Shown here: in pieces, positions 36,479-45,249 of the stretch
How the letters are laid out: each line of letters opens with the position of its first letter
Numbering within the stretch: the stretch's first letter is position 1
Origin: Undibacterium sp.
GTDB lineage: Bacteria; Pseudomonadota; Gammaproteobacteria; Burkholderiales; Burkholderiaceae_D
NCBI GenBank assembly: GCA_030645915.1
Contig: JAUSNO010000038.1
Location: 62,001 to 126,000 of the forward strand
Reading direction: 5' to 3'
Length of the DNA: 64,000 nucleotides
Notes under the pieces: generated by a model
Database searches by the model: none
Seen by the model: the letters and a program-made list of their open reading frames with translations, nothing else
Told to the model about the DNA's origin: nothing
Position numbers and translations under genes: made by a program

Positions 36479-37183
36479 ATGAATACCAAGGCAACAAAAA
36501 CCAGTGCAGCTCATGGCGACGGAAAAGTCGGCGAATCAGATGCCATGAAAGTTAACAACCAGTCGGTTTCCATCGAAGCTGTTGGCCACTCCCTAAAGCA
36601 AGGCATCGTACACAGTCTTGCCGGACTCAATACGATAGAGACTGATATTGTTTCTCTTGTTAGAAAAACCGTTTCCGATACATTGCGCACAGGCGGAACA
36701 GCAACAGGCGAGTTGATCAATGTTGTTCATCACATTGTTATGGGCGCAATCGGAGCCGCCGAGCAAGTTGGAAACGGATTGAGCATGAGTATTAAGAGCG
36801 TGGCAAAAGGGGTTGTCATGGGTGTGAATGACGTCGGCGGCGATGTTGTCGCTGCATCTGCAGAAACCGTGCGCTCAGTTATCAAGCACGGCGCTAACAT
36901 CGGATCGGATATTGGGATCATTGCAAAACATGCGGTGAATGGTGTGATCGAAGCTACAGTTGAGACCGGAGGAAACGCCACGCAAGCGGGAAAAAATGCA
37001 ATTGAAGGCGCCATTGAAGAAGCTGGGAAAATAAGCGATCTGGCAGTAAAAACAGTCAAAGAAGTACTAAGTGGCGTGGTAGGTGGTCTAAGCGATACTC
37101 TTGGCGTACATACTGATACCACCATCCATCCGTCCCGTACGGTAAAAAAGCCGCATGCAGGATCAGGGAGAGTTTCACATTAA
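36479..37183 (+). CDS. Gly/Ala/Val-rich repetitive amphipathic protein of unknown function
   Basis: 234 residues, not recognised. From about residue 30 to 215 it is built of degenerate units of the type 'V...V..G.I.G.....G.D....a...V..', for example 'VHHIVMGAIGAAEQVGNGLS', 'VRSVIKHGANIGSDIGIIAK', 'VNGVIEATVETGGNATQAGK'. There are no cysteines, no signal peptide and no strong transmembrane segment. The pattern suggests long amphipathic helices able to lie on a lipid surface, as in phasins or LEA-like proteins. AAGGAG precedes two adjacent ATGs (36476, 36479). It lies between the WS/DGAT and phaB genes, so a storage-granule coat role is a reasonable guess, no more. Confidence 0.72.
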   Translation: MNTKATKTSAAHGDGKVGESDAMKVNNQSVSIEAVGHSLKQGIVHSLAGLNTIETDIVSLVRKTVSDTLRTGGTATGELINVVHHIVMGAIGAAEQVGNGLSMSIKSVAKGVVMGVNDVGGDVVAASAETVRSVIKHGANIGSDIGIIAKHAVNGVIEATVETGGNATQAGKNAIEGAIEEAGKISDLAVKTVKEVLSGVVGGLSDTLGVHTDTTIHPSRTVKKPHAGSGRVSH

Positions 37184-37386
37184 GAATTCTCAATTATTTT
37201 TAATTAAATCGCCGTAGCGGAACTTTCGATCATGACAGTTACCCTTTTACATCATGCTGAACGCTCACGGCGAAGATTGTTTTTCTTATTTTACTATTTG
37301 CGTCCGATCATCTTTTTTGGAAGGTCTAGTTATGTGTTTACCAGACTCGGTCGGATAATTTAGTGAAGCATTTATAAAGAGATATC

Positions 37387-38109
37387 ATGCGTCGCACTGC
37401 ACTCGTCACCGGCGGAACCAGAGGCTTGGGAAAGGCAATTTCAATCGCCCTTCAAAAGGCAGGCCATCAGGTTGTTGCCGTGTATCACACCAATACAGAC
37501 GCAGCAAAAATATTTTCAGAAACGACATCAATACCGGTCTTTCAGTGGAATGTAGGTGATTTTGAAGCATGCCGCATTGGCGTTTCCCAAGTGGAACATG
37601 ATTTTGGTTCAGTGGATATCCTGATTAGTAATGCGGGCATTACCAGTGACGCAGTACTGCATAGAATGAACCATGAGCAATGGTGGACGGTGATCAACAC
37701 CAATCTTGGCTCCATGTTCAATATGTCGCGTCATGTCATAGAAGGCATGCGCGAACGAGGGTTTGGTCGCATCATTAATATCAGTTCAGTCAATGGTGAA
37801 AAGGGGCAACTAGGACAAAGCAATTATGCAGCAGCGAAAGCAGGCATTTTGGGGTTTACCAAGGCGCTCGCATTAGAAAGTGCTCGCAAGAACATCACGG
37901 TCAATGCGATTGCTCCTGGTTATTGCGATACCGACATGGTTTCCGCTGTGACGCCCGAAATTTTGCAGAATATTATCTCCAGCATTCCGGTTGGCCGTCT
38001 CGGTTCGCCTGGAGACATAGCGCGCATGGTTGCGTTCCTCGCTGCTGAGGATGCTGGCTTTGTGACAGGTGCCACTTTCGATGTTAATGGCGGTCAGTAT
38101 ATGAATTAG
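37387..38109 (+). CDS. phaB: Acetoacetyl-CoA reductase
   Basis: 240-residue classical SDR. It has the cofactor motif 'TGGTRGLG', 'NAGI' and the catalytic Ser-Tyr-Lys in 'NISSVNGEKGQLGQSNYAAAKAG' (in parts). 'SVNGEKGQ.GQ.NY..AKAG' is the pattern of PhaB rather than FabG, which usually has a different sequence before the Tyr. It reduces acetoacetyl-CoA to (R)-3-hydroxybutyryl-CoA with NADPH, feeding PhaC. Ribosome site AAAGAG. FabG remains a possible alternative, but the storage context supports PhaB. Confidence 0.88.
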   Translation: MRRTALVTGGTRGLGKAISIALQKAGHQVVAVYHTNTDAAKIFSETTSIPVFQWNVGDFEACRIGVSQVEHDFGSVDILISNAGITSDAVLHRMNHEQWWTVINTNLGSMFNMSRHVIEGMRERGFGRIINISSVNGEKGQLGQSNYAAAKAGILGFTKALALESARKNITVNAIAPGYCDTDMVSAVTPEILQNIISSIPVGRLGSPGDIARMVAFLAAEDAGFVTGATFDVNGGQYMN

Positions 38110-38202
38110 AATAAAAACATATAACAGCCCGATACCCAATCAGAATATGTTTTTTACAATGCGGCAGGCCATACCAAGCTTCGAGCAAACAAATAATACA
38201 AA

Positions 38203-38739
38203 CTACTCATCAGATACATGTCGAGCTGGGTGAATATCTTGATTCTTATTGTCTGACATACATTCAACAGCAATAGTGAACCACTCTTCAGATGTTAACA
38301 AACAGCGCACGACCGGAAATAGTTGCTCCTCTTCTTTGATTAATCGTTTTAACAAACTTTGACAGTAATGCTCCATTGAAGAAAATAAGACATCTGTTTT
38401 TATTCCTTCCTTACTAATTGTTCGTTGTGTTTTTTCGTACATGAGTCTAATAGAGTTAATTGCTTGCGAACTTAATGACTCAAGTTCGGCAAGTAAACAA
38501 TCAATTTTTTCTGTAGTCTTGCGGATCGCTGGAATGACATAAATCTCCACTTTTCGAGAATGAAAATATTTATCAAATTGGATAAATTTATTCAAAATCA
38601 TTTTTATGTGACTTAAGTCACAGTTTTTAGTATCGTTCCAATTATTATTCTTAATTTTTTGTTCTAGTTCCAATAACATTTTTCGTGTATTTTTTTGCTC
38701 TATCGTCATGGCGACAAGGGAATAGGTCATTGTTAACAT
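38203..38739 (-). CDS. Hemerythrin-like (HHE) domain protein
   Basis: 178 residues, all-helical. Candidate metal ligands follow the HHE order: 'FDKYFHSRKVEIYVIPAI' (H..E) and 'MEHYCQSLLKRLIKEEEQLFPVV' (H..E..). A hemerythrin domain would bind a di-iron centre and sense or handle O2 or NO; here the first His is not evident, so metal binding is uncertain. AAGG lies before the ATG. It is on the same strand as uspA and the diguanylate cyclase but separated by over 100 bp. A perfect CRP-type palindrome lies within its coding sequence. Confidence 0.65.
   Translation of the reverse strand: MLTMTYSLVAMTIEQKNTRKMLLELEQKIKNNNWNDTKNCDLSHIKMILNKFIQFDKYFHSRKVEIYVIPAIRKTTEKIDCLLAELESLSSQAINSIRLMYEKTQRTISKEGIKTDVLFSSMEHYCQSLLKRLIKEEEQLFPVVRCLLTSEEWFTIAVECMSDNKNQDIHPARHVSDE
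38607..38622. promoter_or_regulatory. Perfect CRP-type palindrome inside the hemerythrin-like gene
   Basis: TGTGACTTAAGTCACA is a perfect 16-bp palindrome matching TGTGA-N6-TCACA. It lies in the coding sequence, about 120 bp after the start, so it may be chance. Confidence 0.25.
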
Positions 38740-38875
38740 TTCTTACCTTAGTCTCAAATAATTATGTAGTGATTTCAAAAGCTGAACTCATTTTTTCTAT
38801 TAAATAAAATATTACCTAAAAATTGAATTATTTTTTACATAGGGGGCGCTCAATTCCAATATTAAAATCATCCAT

Positions 38876-39313
38876 TTAGTGAAAAATTAGTACTGGTATT
38901 TGACTATGGGTTAGTACTTTTTGTGCCTCGCTTCCAAGTAAAAGTCCTTTAAGACCTTTTCTTCCGTGTGACGCCATTGCAATAAGATCACATTTTTCAC
39001 GTTCAGCTGCTTTGATGATCGCCTCATAGGGATTATCATCAACGACGTAAACCGTATCGCATTTAACGTGGGCTTCTTTTGCAGCGTTCTCGATTTCCTC
39101 AAGATATTTTTTTGCTTGTGTTATTGAATCCCTCGAGAATTGTTCTCGAGTATCTTCAAGCATCTCTGTTTGATAAGTAAAAATGTGAAATTCTGGAATG
39201 ACATGAATACCGGTAACTCGCGCTCCTGTTGATTTAGCGAGTGCGAGACAATCCTGAATTATTTTCTTCGATGTTTCTGAACCATCAGTTGGCATAAGGA
39301 TATGATTAAACAT
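38876..39313 (-). CDS. Universal stress protein UspA family
   Basis: 145-residue single-domain Usp: 'MFNHILMPTDGSETSKKII' start, 'VDDNPYEAIIKAAEREKCDLIAMASHGRKGLKGLLLGSEAQKVL' in parts, with the GxxG...GS nucleotide-binding signature, and 'IPVLIFH' end. ATP-binding type. AGGAG lies seven bases upstream. Usp proteins accumulate under energy starvation and low oxygen; I found no FNR-type box in front of this one. Confidence 0.92.
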   Translation of the reverse strand: MFNHILMPTDGSETSKKIIQDCLALAKSTGARVTGIHVIPEFHIFTYQTEMLEDTREQFSRDSITQAKKYLEEIENAAKEAHVKCDTVYVVDDNPYEAIIKAAEREKCDLIAMASHGRKGLKGLLLGSEAQKVLTHSQIPVLIFH

Positions 39314-39443
39314 TTTTTTCTCCTGTGAATGTGGACTTGCATTACAGCTACAAAAATATAATATTTTTATTTTTGAAAATGAAATTTGAAACTCATTTAT
39401 TTACATTCAACGACTAAAACTAGTTGTTTTAAGCAATGAATTT

Positions 39444-40697
39444 TTATAGCGTTTCTGATACGTGGGATATAGAAATAAAAGTATTGAAATCATTCTCTAT
39501 TTGATGATTTTTAACATGGTGTTTGCTTTCTTTCCAATCCGACTGTGCCGCCAATTCGAAACAAGCACGTCCTTTGGATTTCGCCCGATACAAAGCGGCA
39601 TCAGCTGCGTTCAGCAACAAATCACCTTCCAAATCAGCATCAGGTGAAAGACATGCGATACCTAAACTCAAACTGACCCGATCACAAATGGGGGAGGTAG
39701 CATGTGGAATTGCCTCGCTTTGTATTAAGTCCAAACATTTTTGGGCAATCTCACAAGCGCGTATCAAATCTGATCCTGGCAACAATATGACGAACTCTTC
39801 ACCTCCGTAGCGAGCGACTAAATCGCCTGTACGACGAACACATTGATCAAGCACGTTTGCCACCCGCCGCAGGCATTCATCTCCGGCAGAATGTCCATAG
39901 TAATCATTGTATTTTTTAAAATAATCAATATCAATCATCAATAGACTGATCGGCGTGGCAATTCGATTGCTTGCATGTCGTTCACTCGCAAGTACTTCAT
40001 CGAAACGTCTCCGGTTGGCCAAGCCAGTTAATCCATCCGTAGTGGATTGATGGGCAAGCTCCCGATTAATGGCTTCCAATACACGGCCTTTTCGAACAAG
40101 TTCTGTCACATCAACCCATGCCACTACCAAATAGTTTTCGGGGGTGCGAGTCTCGTAGGTATTGGTCCAGCGATCATCTGCGAGCTCCTGTAGGATGGGT
40201 TCTCTATGCTTTCCGCGAATGGCTAAACGCTTTGCCAACCATTCTTCCTCGGACGTATTGTCGATTTTAATCAGTTGTCTGCTCAGATTGGCACGAAGTA
40301 AATTTTCAAAATTTTTTCCAATATTTTCAGGTGTGTGAAACCCCACCTGTAATTGATTTATTTTTTCGTTATAAAGCACTAGTCGATCTTTTTCGTCCCA
40401 AATCTCTAAGCCCACGTCCAGCGCATCCAAGCTGGCAGCCAATAATTTTCGTACCTGCATCGTGTCCAATTTTAATTTTGATGCTTGACCTTGCTTAGCA
40501 TTTCCATCAACATTTTCGTTTCTAATACGATTCCCATTGCGATTCTTGTGATTTGATCGAGGTCGATACTTATTCGACATGATTTGATTGTCGATCAATA
40601 ATGCACAAATACTTTTTGCCTGTTCGCCGGCTGAAATATCTTGCCCATTACCAATGCGTCGACTTGTCGATATTAATGCTGATCCACTCCCGTTCAT
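39444..40697 (-). CDS. PAS-GGDEF diguanylate cyclase
   Basis: 417 residues. A hydrophilic, Asn/Arg-rich N-terminus of about 75 residues precedes a PAS domain (about 85-205, 'LLAASLDALDVGLEIWDEKDRLVLYNEK' in parts). A GGDEF domain (about 225-385) has the active GGEEF motif and an RTGD I-site five residues before it, so it should make c-di-GMP under product inhibition. There is no EAL domain and no membrane helix. AGGAGG precedes two adjacent ATGs (40700 and 40697), and the second has better spacing. The conserved 65-bp element with a 24-bp perfect palindrome lies upstream. Confidence 0.92.
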   Translation of the reverse strand: MNGSGSALISTSRRIGNGQDISAGEQAKSICALLIDNQIMSNKYRPRSNHKNRNGNRIRNENVDGNAKQGQASKLKLDTMQVRKLLAASLDALDVGLEIWDEKDRLVLYNEKINQLQVGFHTPENIGKNFENLLRANLSRQLIKIDNTSEEEWLAKRLAIRGKHREPILQELADDRWTNTYETRTPENYLVVAWVDVTELVRKGRVLEAINRELAHQSTTDGLTGLANRRRFDEVLASERHASNRIATPISLLMIDIDYFKKYNDYYGHSAGDECLRRVANVLDQCVRRTGDLVARYGGEEFVILLPGSDLIRACEIAQKCLDLIQSEAIPHATSPICDRVSLSLGIACLSPDADLEGDLLLNAADAALYRAKSKGRACFELAAQSDWKESKHHVKNHQIENDFNTFISISHVSETL

Positions 40698-40749
40698 CAT
40701 TCCTCCTGTAATTACCGACAGAGACGCTGATTGATTGCAAGGTACTAGA

Positions 40750-40818
40750 GTACAAAATATAACGGCGGTGGCAAATACCAGAATGGATTAAAAATGACTA
40801 CCTAAATTTAGGTAGTCA
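40750..40818 (-). promoter_or_regulatory. Conserved 65-bp promoter-like element, copy 2, with 24-bp perfect palindrome
   Basis: The palindrome at 40795-40818 is perfect over 24 bp, with core CTACCTAAATTTAGGTAG. The half-sites TACCTAA-AT-TTAGGTA have the 7-2-7 layout of NarL/FixJ-family sites. Toward the diguanylate cyclase gene follow GGTATTTGCC and TATATTTTG (possible -35 and -10). Words and spacing match copy 1 at 1275-1340. Confidence 0.65.
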
Positions 40819-41124
40819 AAAGGGAAATCATGGTTTCTTCATGGAAGCTCACCTCCCAAAACGAATCATTCCAAGTGGCGGGTATTATCTAATGTCAAGT
40901 CAGGCAAAAAATCTTGATTAATTACCACACATCCAACATTAAAATTCGCAATGCAATATATGACGATACGATTCTAACTTTGAATTGGTTTCATGAAATA
41001 TCAAGCTATGAGCAGTAGGTAATAGTGACCTTTAATCATGACGAAAATCATTCGATGCATCATGATATTTAATTCAAAAAGACTGGGTATTTGTGCTTTG
41101 CAGCATAGATAAGGATTGACGGAT

Positions 41125-41140
41125 TAGTACGGTCGTACAA
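41125..41140 (+). promoter_or_regulatory. TetR-like operator, site A
   Basis: TAGTACGGTCGTACAA, a near-palindrome that matches sites at 44259 and 48160 (shared form TAGNACGRTCGTNC). It lies about 75 bp before the acyl-CoA ligase start. I recall similar operators for fatty-acid-degradation regulators of the TetR family in betaproteobacteria, but cannot name the protein. Confidence 0.5.
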
Positions 41141-41215
41141 AAATCTATGCATGGAACTCGATCTCAAATAAATCAAAAAAACATTTTTAAAACTAACGCA
41201 TTTTCAGGAGAGTAG

Positions 41216-42871
41216 ATGTCGCAGTATCAGAAGAGCCCACTCATGGGGCAAATGATGAGTAAACCGCTCCTCATTTCGAGCATTATTGAACATGCAGATA
41301 GACATTTCGGAAAAAATGAAATTGTTTCTAGACGAGTTGAGGGTGACATCCATCGATATAATTATAGGGAATGTCATCAACGATCCAAAAAATTGGCAAA
41401 TGCGTTTCGCCAGCTGGGAATCAAAATTGGCGACAGGATTGCGACGCTGGCATGGAATGGTTACCGTCATATGGAAGCCTATTATGCGGTTTCTGGTTCT
41501 GGCGCTGTCCTTCACACCATTAATCCGAGATTACATCCGGAGCAAATAGCTTATATTGTCAATCACGCAGAGGATCAGTTTCTGCTGTTTGATATTACTT
41601 TTCTCCCCATCATCCAGGCAATCCACAGTCACTGTCCAACCGTCAAAGGGTTTGTGATGATGTGCGACAAAGACCGCTTGCCTACCGATGGTAGCGTTCC
41701 AAATTTACTCTGTTTTGAAGAGCTTATTAATGCGAATTCGGATGATTTCGAATGGCCATTATTTGACGAAAATGCGGCATCTAGCCTCTGCTACACCTCT
41801 GGCACCACGGGCAATCCTAAGGGCGCACTGTACTCGCATCGCTCTACTGTTTTGCATTCTTTTGCATCAGCAATGCCAGATGCACTGAATGTGTCAGCGC
41901 GTGATTGTGTTATGCCTGTTGTCCCAATGTTTCATGTGAATGCGTGGGGAATACCTTATTCGGCCCCTATAACAGGTGCAAAACTTGTTTTCCCGGGTCC
42001 GCACATGGACGGCAAATCTCTTTATGAGTTGTTTGAGCAAGAAAAAGTCACTTTTTCAGCGGGTGTACCGACAATCTGGTTAGGTTTACTGACCTATGTG
42101 GCACAAAACAACCTGAAATTTTCAAGCTTTAAACGCACAGTTATCGGTGGCTCTGCCTGCCCGCCAGCAATGATGAAAACACTACGTCATACGTATGGTG
42201 TAGAGGTCGTCCATGCATGGGGGATGACAGAAATGTCGCCACTGGGCACTACAGGAACTTTGCAAGCCAAGCATATGTCGCTGTCGGATGAAGCGCAAGA
42301 GGCTGTTCTTGTGAAACAAGGTCACGCAATTTATGGCGTAGACATGAAGATTGTCAATGATGCCGGAGAAGAGTTGCCGTGGGATGGTGTTACTTATGGA
42401 AATTTATTGGTGAAAGGACCTTGGATCATCAATAGTTATTTCAGACAAGAAGGTGGGGACATATTGGAGAATGGCTGGTTTCCAACTGGTGATGTCGCTA
42501 CTATTGATGGAGATGGTTACATGCAGATTACCGATCGCAGTAAGGACGTGATCAAATCTGGCGGTGAGTGGATCGGCACTATCGACCTGGAAAATGTCGC
42601 TATGGCATATCCGGGCGTTCTGCAAGCTGCGTGCATCGGTGTTTTTCATCCAAAATGGGACGAAAGACCATTGTTATTGATAGTAAAGAAACAGGGCATG
42701 GATGTTGATGTAAAAGAATTACTTCATTTCTATGAAGGAAAAATTGCCAAGTGGTGGACTCCAGACGATGTTGTTTTTATTGACGCATTACCTTTGGGAG
42801 CGACAGGAAAAATTCAAAAAAATAAACTAAGAGATCAATTCAAGGATTATCATTTACCAACAGCACAATAA
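41216..42871 (+). CDS. Acyl-CoA synthetase (medium/long-chain fatty acid-CoA ligase)
   Basis: 551 residues, AMP-forming: P-loop '[19 protein letters not shown]', '[13 protein letters not shown]', '[33 protein letters not shown]' in parts, and '[16 protein letters not shown]'. The '[15 protein letters not shown]' pattern is that of AlkK/DmdB-like medium-chain ligases rather than FadD. AGGAGAG precedes the ATG. It is followed by a Liv-type ABC transporter and a FadB-like enzyme that share an operator sequence, so it probably serves catabolism of an imported acid. Confidence 0.9.
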   Translation: MSQYQKSPLMGQMMSKPLLISSIIEHADRHFGKNEIVSRRVEGDIHRYNYRECHQRSKKLANAFRQLGIKIGDRIATLAWNGYRHMEAYYAVSGSGAVLHTINPRLHPEQIAYIVNHAEDQFLLFDITFLPIIQAIHSHCPTVKGFVMMCDKDRLPTDGSVPNLLCFEELINANSDDFEWPLFDENAASSLCYTSGTTGNPKGALYSHRSTVLHSFASAMPDALNVSARDCVMPVVPMFHVNAWGIPYSAPITGAKLVFPGPHMDGKSLYELFEQEKVTFSAGVPTIWLGLLTYVAQNNLKFSSFKRTVIGGSACPPAMMKTLRHTYGVEVVHAWGMTEMSPLGTTGTLQAKHMSLSDEAQEAVLVKQGHAIYGVDMKIVNDAGEELPWDGVTYGNLLVKGPWIINSYFRQEGGDILENGWFPTGDVATIDGDGYMQITDRSKDVIKSGGEWIGTIDLENVAMAYPGVLQAACIGVFHPKWDERPLLLIVKKQGMDVDVKELLHFYEGKIAKWWTPDDVVFIDALPLGATGKIQKNKLRDQFKDYHLPTAQ

Positions 42872-42877
42872 AAAAAT

Positions 42878-42910
42878 GATCTTGACTGAGTCATTGATTC
42901 AGTCAAGATC
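42878..42910 (-). terminator. Strong hairpin between ligase and livJ-like gene
   Basis: Perfect 12-bp arms (GATCTTGACTGA and its complement) with a 9-nt loop. The T-tract follows on the minus strand only; on the plus strand the stem is followed by TGAAATATG. It may therefore attenuate rather than end transcription from the ligase gene. Confidence 0.5.
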
Positions 42911-42960
42911 TGAAATATGCAAATATTGCATCCGCTAACAATCGTATTGGAGAGAGACAA

Positions 42961-44196
42961 ATGAAATTTCAACTGCGCGCTTCTGTTTTAGCTACTACTT
43001 TAGCTCTAGCTACACCTCTTGTGATGGCAGATACCATCAAAATAGCTTTCATTGATCCGTTATCTGGATCATTTGCACCAGTTGGACAAAACATTTTAAA
43101 TTCCTATCAATATATTGCGGAGAAAGCCAACGCCGAAAAGTGGGCTGGTGACAATAAAATAGAAGTTGTTGGCTTCGATAATAAGGGAAGCCCCCAAGAA
43201 TCTCTCGCAGTATTGAAATCCGCCATTGATAAAGGTTTCAGATACATTACACAAGGAAATGGATCTGGCGTTGGGTTGGCGTTGTTGGATGCCGTCAATA
43301 AGCACAATGAACGCAATCCAGGCAAAGAAGTGGTATACCTCAACTATGCTGCAGTCGATCCTGACATGACAAATAACAAATGCAGCTTTTGGCATTTTCG
43401 CTTTGATTCAAATTCAGACATGAAAATGGAAGCGCTCACTAGTTTCATGGCAAAAGACCCAAAAATTAAAAAAGTTTATATCATTGGACAAAACTATTCT
43501 TTCGGCCATCAAGTGACTCGCGCTGCAAAAGAATATCTGGCGCGCAAACGTCCTGATGTACAGATTGTTGGTGATGATTTACATCCAATTGGTCAGGTTA
43601 AGGATTTTTCCCCTTACGTTGCAAAAATAAAAGCGTCTGGCGCGGATACTGTTATCACTGGCAACTGGGGTGCTGATTTGGCACTCTTAATTAAATCGTC
43701 GAAAGACTCAGATTTAAAAGCCAATTTTTACACCTATTATGCAGGTACGTCCGGTGTCCCTACTGCCATGGGCGCTGCTGGTATTGACCGCGTTAAGCAG
43801 GTGAGTTACTGGCATCCAAATAATGAAACTTTTTCTGGCAAAGACATAGTGGAAGGCTTTAAGACCAAGCATAAGGATGACTACTACACCATGGCCACTT
43901 ATTCAGTGATCGCGATGGTCGCGAAGGCAGCCAAAGAAACTCAGTCGATAGACCCGACAAAAATCGCATTTGCAATGGAAGGGATGAAGATAAAGAGTTT
44001 GAATGGTGATGATGTTATGCGTAAAGTGGATCATCAGATTCAACAACCTTTGTATATTTCAACTTGGGTAAAGACAAACGGTAAAGACGTTAAGTTTGAC
44101 CAAGAGAATACCGGCATGGGTTGGCAGACGAATCAGAAGATTGATGCCTTTGTTGCATCCCAACCCTCATCGTGCCAAATGAAGCGCCCTGGGTAA
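42961..44196 (+). CDS. Branched-chain amino acid-type ABC transporter substrate-binding protein
   Basis: 411 residues, exported to the periplasm by a signal peptide of about 23 residues ('MKFQLRASVLATTLALATPLVMA'). The mature protein is a type I periplasmic-binding protein of the LivJ class: 'IKIAFIDPLSGSFAPVGQNIL', 'VVGFDNKGSPQESLAVLKSAIDKG' in parts, 'YVAKIKASGADTVITGNWGADL'. The ligand is not determined by eye; the gene neighbourhood (acyl-CoA ligase before, beta-oxidation enzyme after) suggests a carboxylic acid. GGAGAG precedes the ATG. A strong terminator follows, so this gene may be expressed at a higher level than the permease genes. Confidence 0.88.
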   Translation: MKFQLRASVLATTLALATPLVMADTIKIAFIDPLSGSFAPVGQNILNSYQYIAEKANAEKWAGDNKIEVVGFDNKGSPQESLAVLKSAIDKGFRYITQGNGSGVGLALLDAVNKHNERNPGKEVVYLNYAAVDPDMTNNKCSFWHFRFDSNSDMKMEALTSFMAKDPKIKKVYIIGQNYSFGHQVTRAAKEYLARKRPDVQIVGDDLHPIGQVKDFSPYVAKIKASGADTVITGNWGADLALLIKSSKDSDLKANFYTYYAGTSGVPTAMGAAGIDRVKQVSYWHPNNETFSGKDIVEGFKTKHKDDYYTMATYSVIAMVAKAAKETQSIDPTKIAFAMEGMKIKSLNGDDVMRKVDHQIQQPLYISTWVKTNGKDVKFDQENTGMGWQTNQKIDAFVASQPSSCQMKRPG

Positions 44197-44213
44197 TTTA
44201 ATCTTATAAAGAT

Positions 44214-44248
44214 AGAGAGTTGCACGTTGCGTGCACTCTCTTTTTTTT
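44214..44248 (+). terminator. Rho-independent terminator after the binding-protein gene
   Basis: AGAGAG-(T)-TGCAC stem pairing with GTGCA-CTCTCT, 5-nt loop, followed by eight T. Confidence 0.85.
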
Positions 44249-44258
44249 ACCCAATAAA

Positions 44259-44274
44259 TAGAACGATCGTTCCA
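44259..44274 (+). promoter_or_regulatory. TetR-like operator, site C
   Basis: TAGAACGATCGTTCCA with a perfect 12-bp palindrome GAACGATCGTTC. It lies between the terminator and the livH-type gene, so the permease-ATPase genes may have their own controlled promoter. Confidence 0.55.
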
Positions 44275-44298
44275 TAAAATTTTTTAAGGATCTGCTCT

Positions 44299-45246
44299 GT
44301 GGAGTTCACACTAATCACACTGCTCAACGGAGTTAGCTACGGCTTACTGTTGTTCATGCTCTCGTCCGGGCTTACCTTGATATTCAGTATGATGGGCGTC
44401 TTAAATTTCGCCCATGCCAGCTTTTATATGCTCGGCGCTTATTTTGCCTACACAATTAGTACCCAACTGGGATTTTGGCCAGCACTGTTCATCACACCGC
44501 TATTAGTTGGTTTTCTGGGGGCAATGGTCGAACGATACGGCTTACGTTCGGTGCACAAATATGGTCACATTCCAGAACTTCTATTCACTTTTGGTCTTTC
44601 CTATGTGATCGTAGAAATAGTTCAGCTGATATGGGGACGCTCTACAGTTCCTTACGCTATTCCCGCGATGCTCGATGGCCCTTTGTTTACTATTTATACA
44701 ACAACATTTCCCATGTACCGTGGATTCATGATGCTGGTGGCATTACTCATGTTGCTCTCCATTTATCTGCTATTGACCCGCACTCGTATCGGCTTGGTTA
44801 TACAAGCTGCATTGACACATCCGGATATGGTGGAGGCGCTTGGACACAACGTGCCACGCGTATTCATGCTGGTTTTTGGTGGTGGCTGCGCACTGGCAGG
44901 ACTAGCCGGCGTAGTCGGCGGTAATGCTTTCATTACTGAGCCCGGTATGGCTGGCACACTAGGCAGTATTATTTTCGTGGTCGTTGTTGTTGGAGGAATG
45001 GGATCGCTTGCAGGCGCGTTCATCGCATCGATCTTGATTGGTGTAGCGCAGACCTTTGCCGTTGCGTTGGATTACTCCCTTATTTCCTTATTGAGCAAAA
45101 CAGGGCTGCTCATCACTGCAAATACACCTGGCTATCCCTTGCTCAGTCTCACAATTGCGCAGGCGGCCCCGATCCTACCGTACCTATTACTGGTACTTAT
45201 CCTCATCTTCCGTCCAAGAGGCTTGCTTGGCACTCGCGAAGGATAA
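44299..45246 (+). CDS. Liv-type ABC transporter permease (LivH-like)
   Basis: 315 residues, about eight membrane helices. It shows the LivH pattern: 'LLNGVSYGLLLFMLSSGLTLIFSMMGVLNFAHASFYMLGAYFAY' in parts and 'GNAFITEPGMAGTLGSIIFVVVVVGGMGSLAGAFIAS' in parts. It begins with GTG, with AAGGA ten bases upstream. It forms the membrane channel with the LivM-like protein that starts three bases after its stop. Confidence 0.92.
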   Translation: MEFTLITLLNGVSYGLLLFMLSSGLTLIFSMMGVLNFAHASFYMLGAYFAYTISTQLGFWPALFITPLLVGFLGAMVERYGLRSVHKYGHIPELLFTFGLSYVIVEIVQLIWGRSTVPYAIPAMLDGPLFTIYTTTFPMYRGFMMLVALLMLLSIYLLLTRTRIGLVIQAALTHPDMVEALGHNVPRVFMLVFGGGCALAGLAGVVGGNAFITEPGMAGTLGSIIFVVVVVGGMGSLAGAFIASILIGVAQTFAVALDYSLISLLSKTGLLITANTPGYPLLSLTIAQAAPILPYLLLVLILIFRPRGLLGTREG

Positions 45247-45249
45247 AAC

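Larger units (their letters stand above)
40698..41215. other. Divergent intergenic region, diguanylate cyclase / acyl-CoA ligase
   Basis: 518 bp. It holds the conserved promoter-like element with palindrome (40750-40818) and a TetR-like operator (41125-41140). I saw no reading frame of interest. Confidence 0.6.

Noticed and set aside
40750-40775. Possible sigma-54 promoter (TGGCA word)
   Set aside because: The TGGCA word is not followed by a GC/TTGC element at the required -12 spacing.
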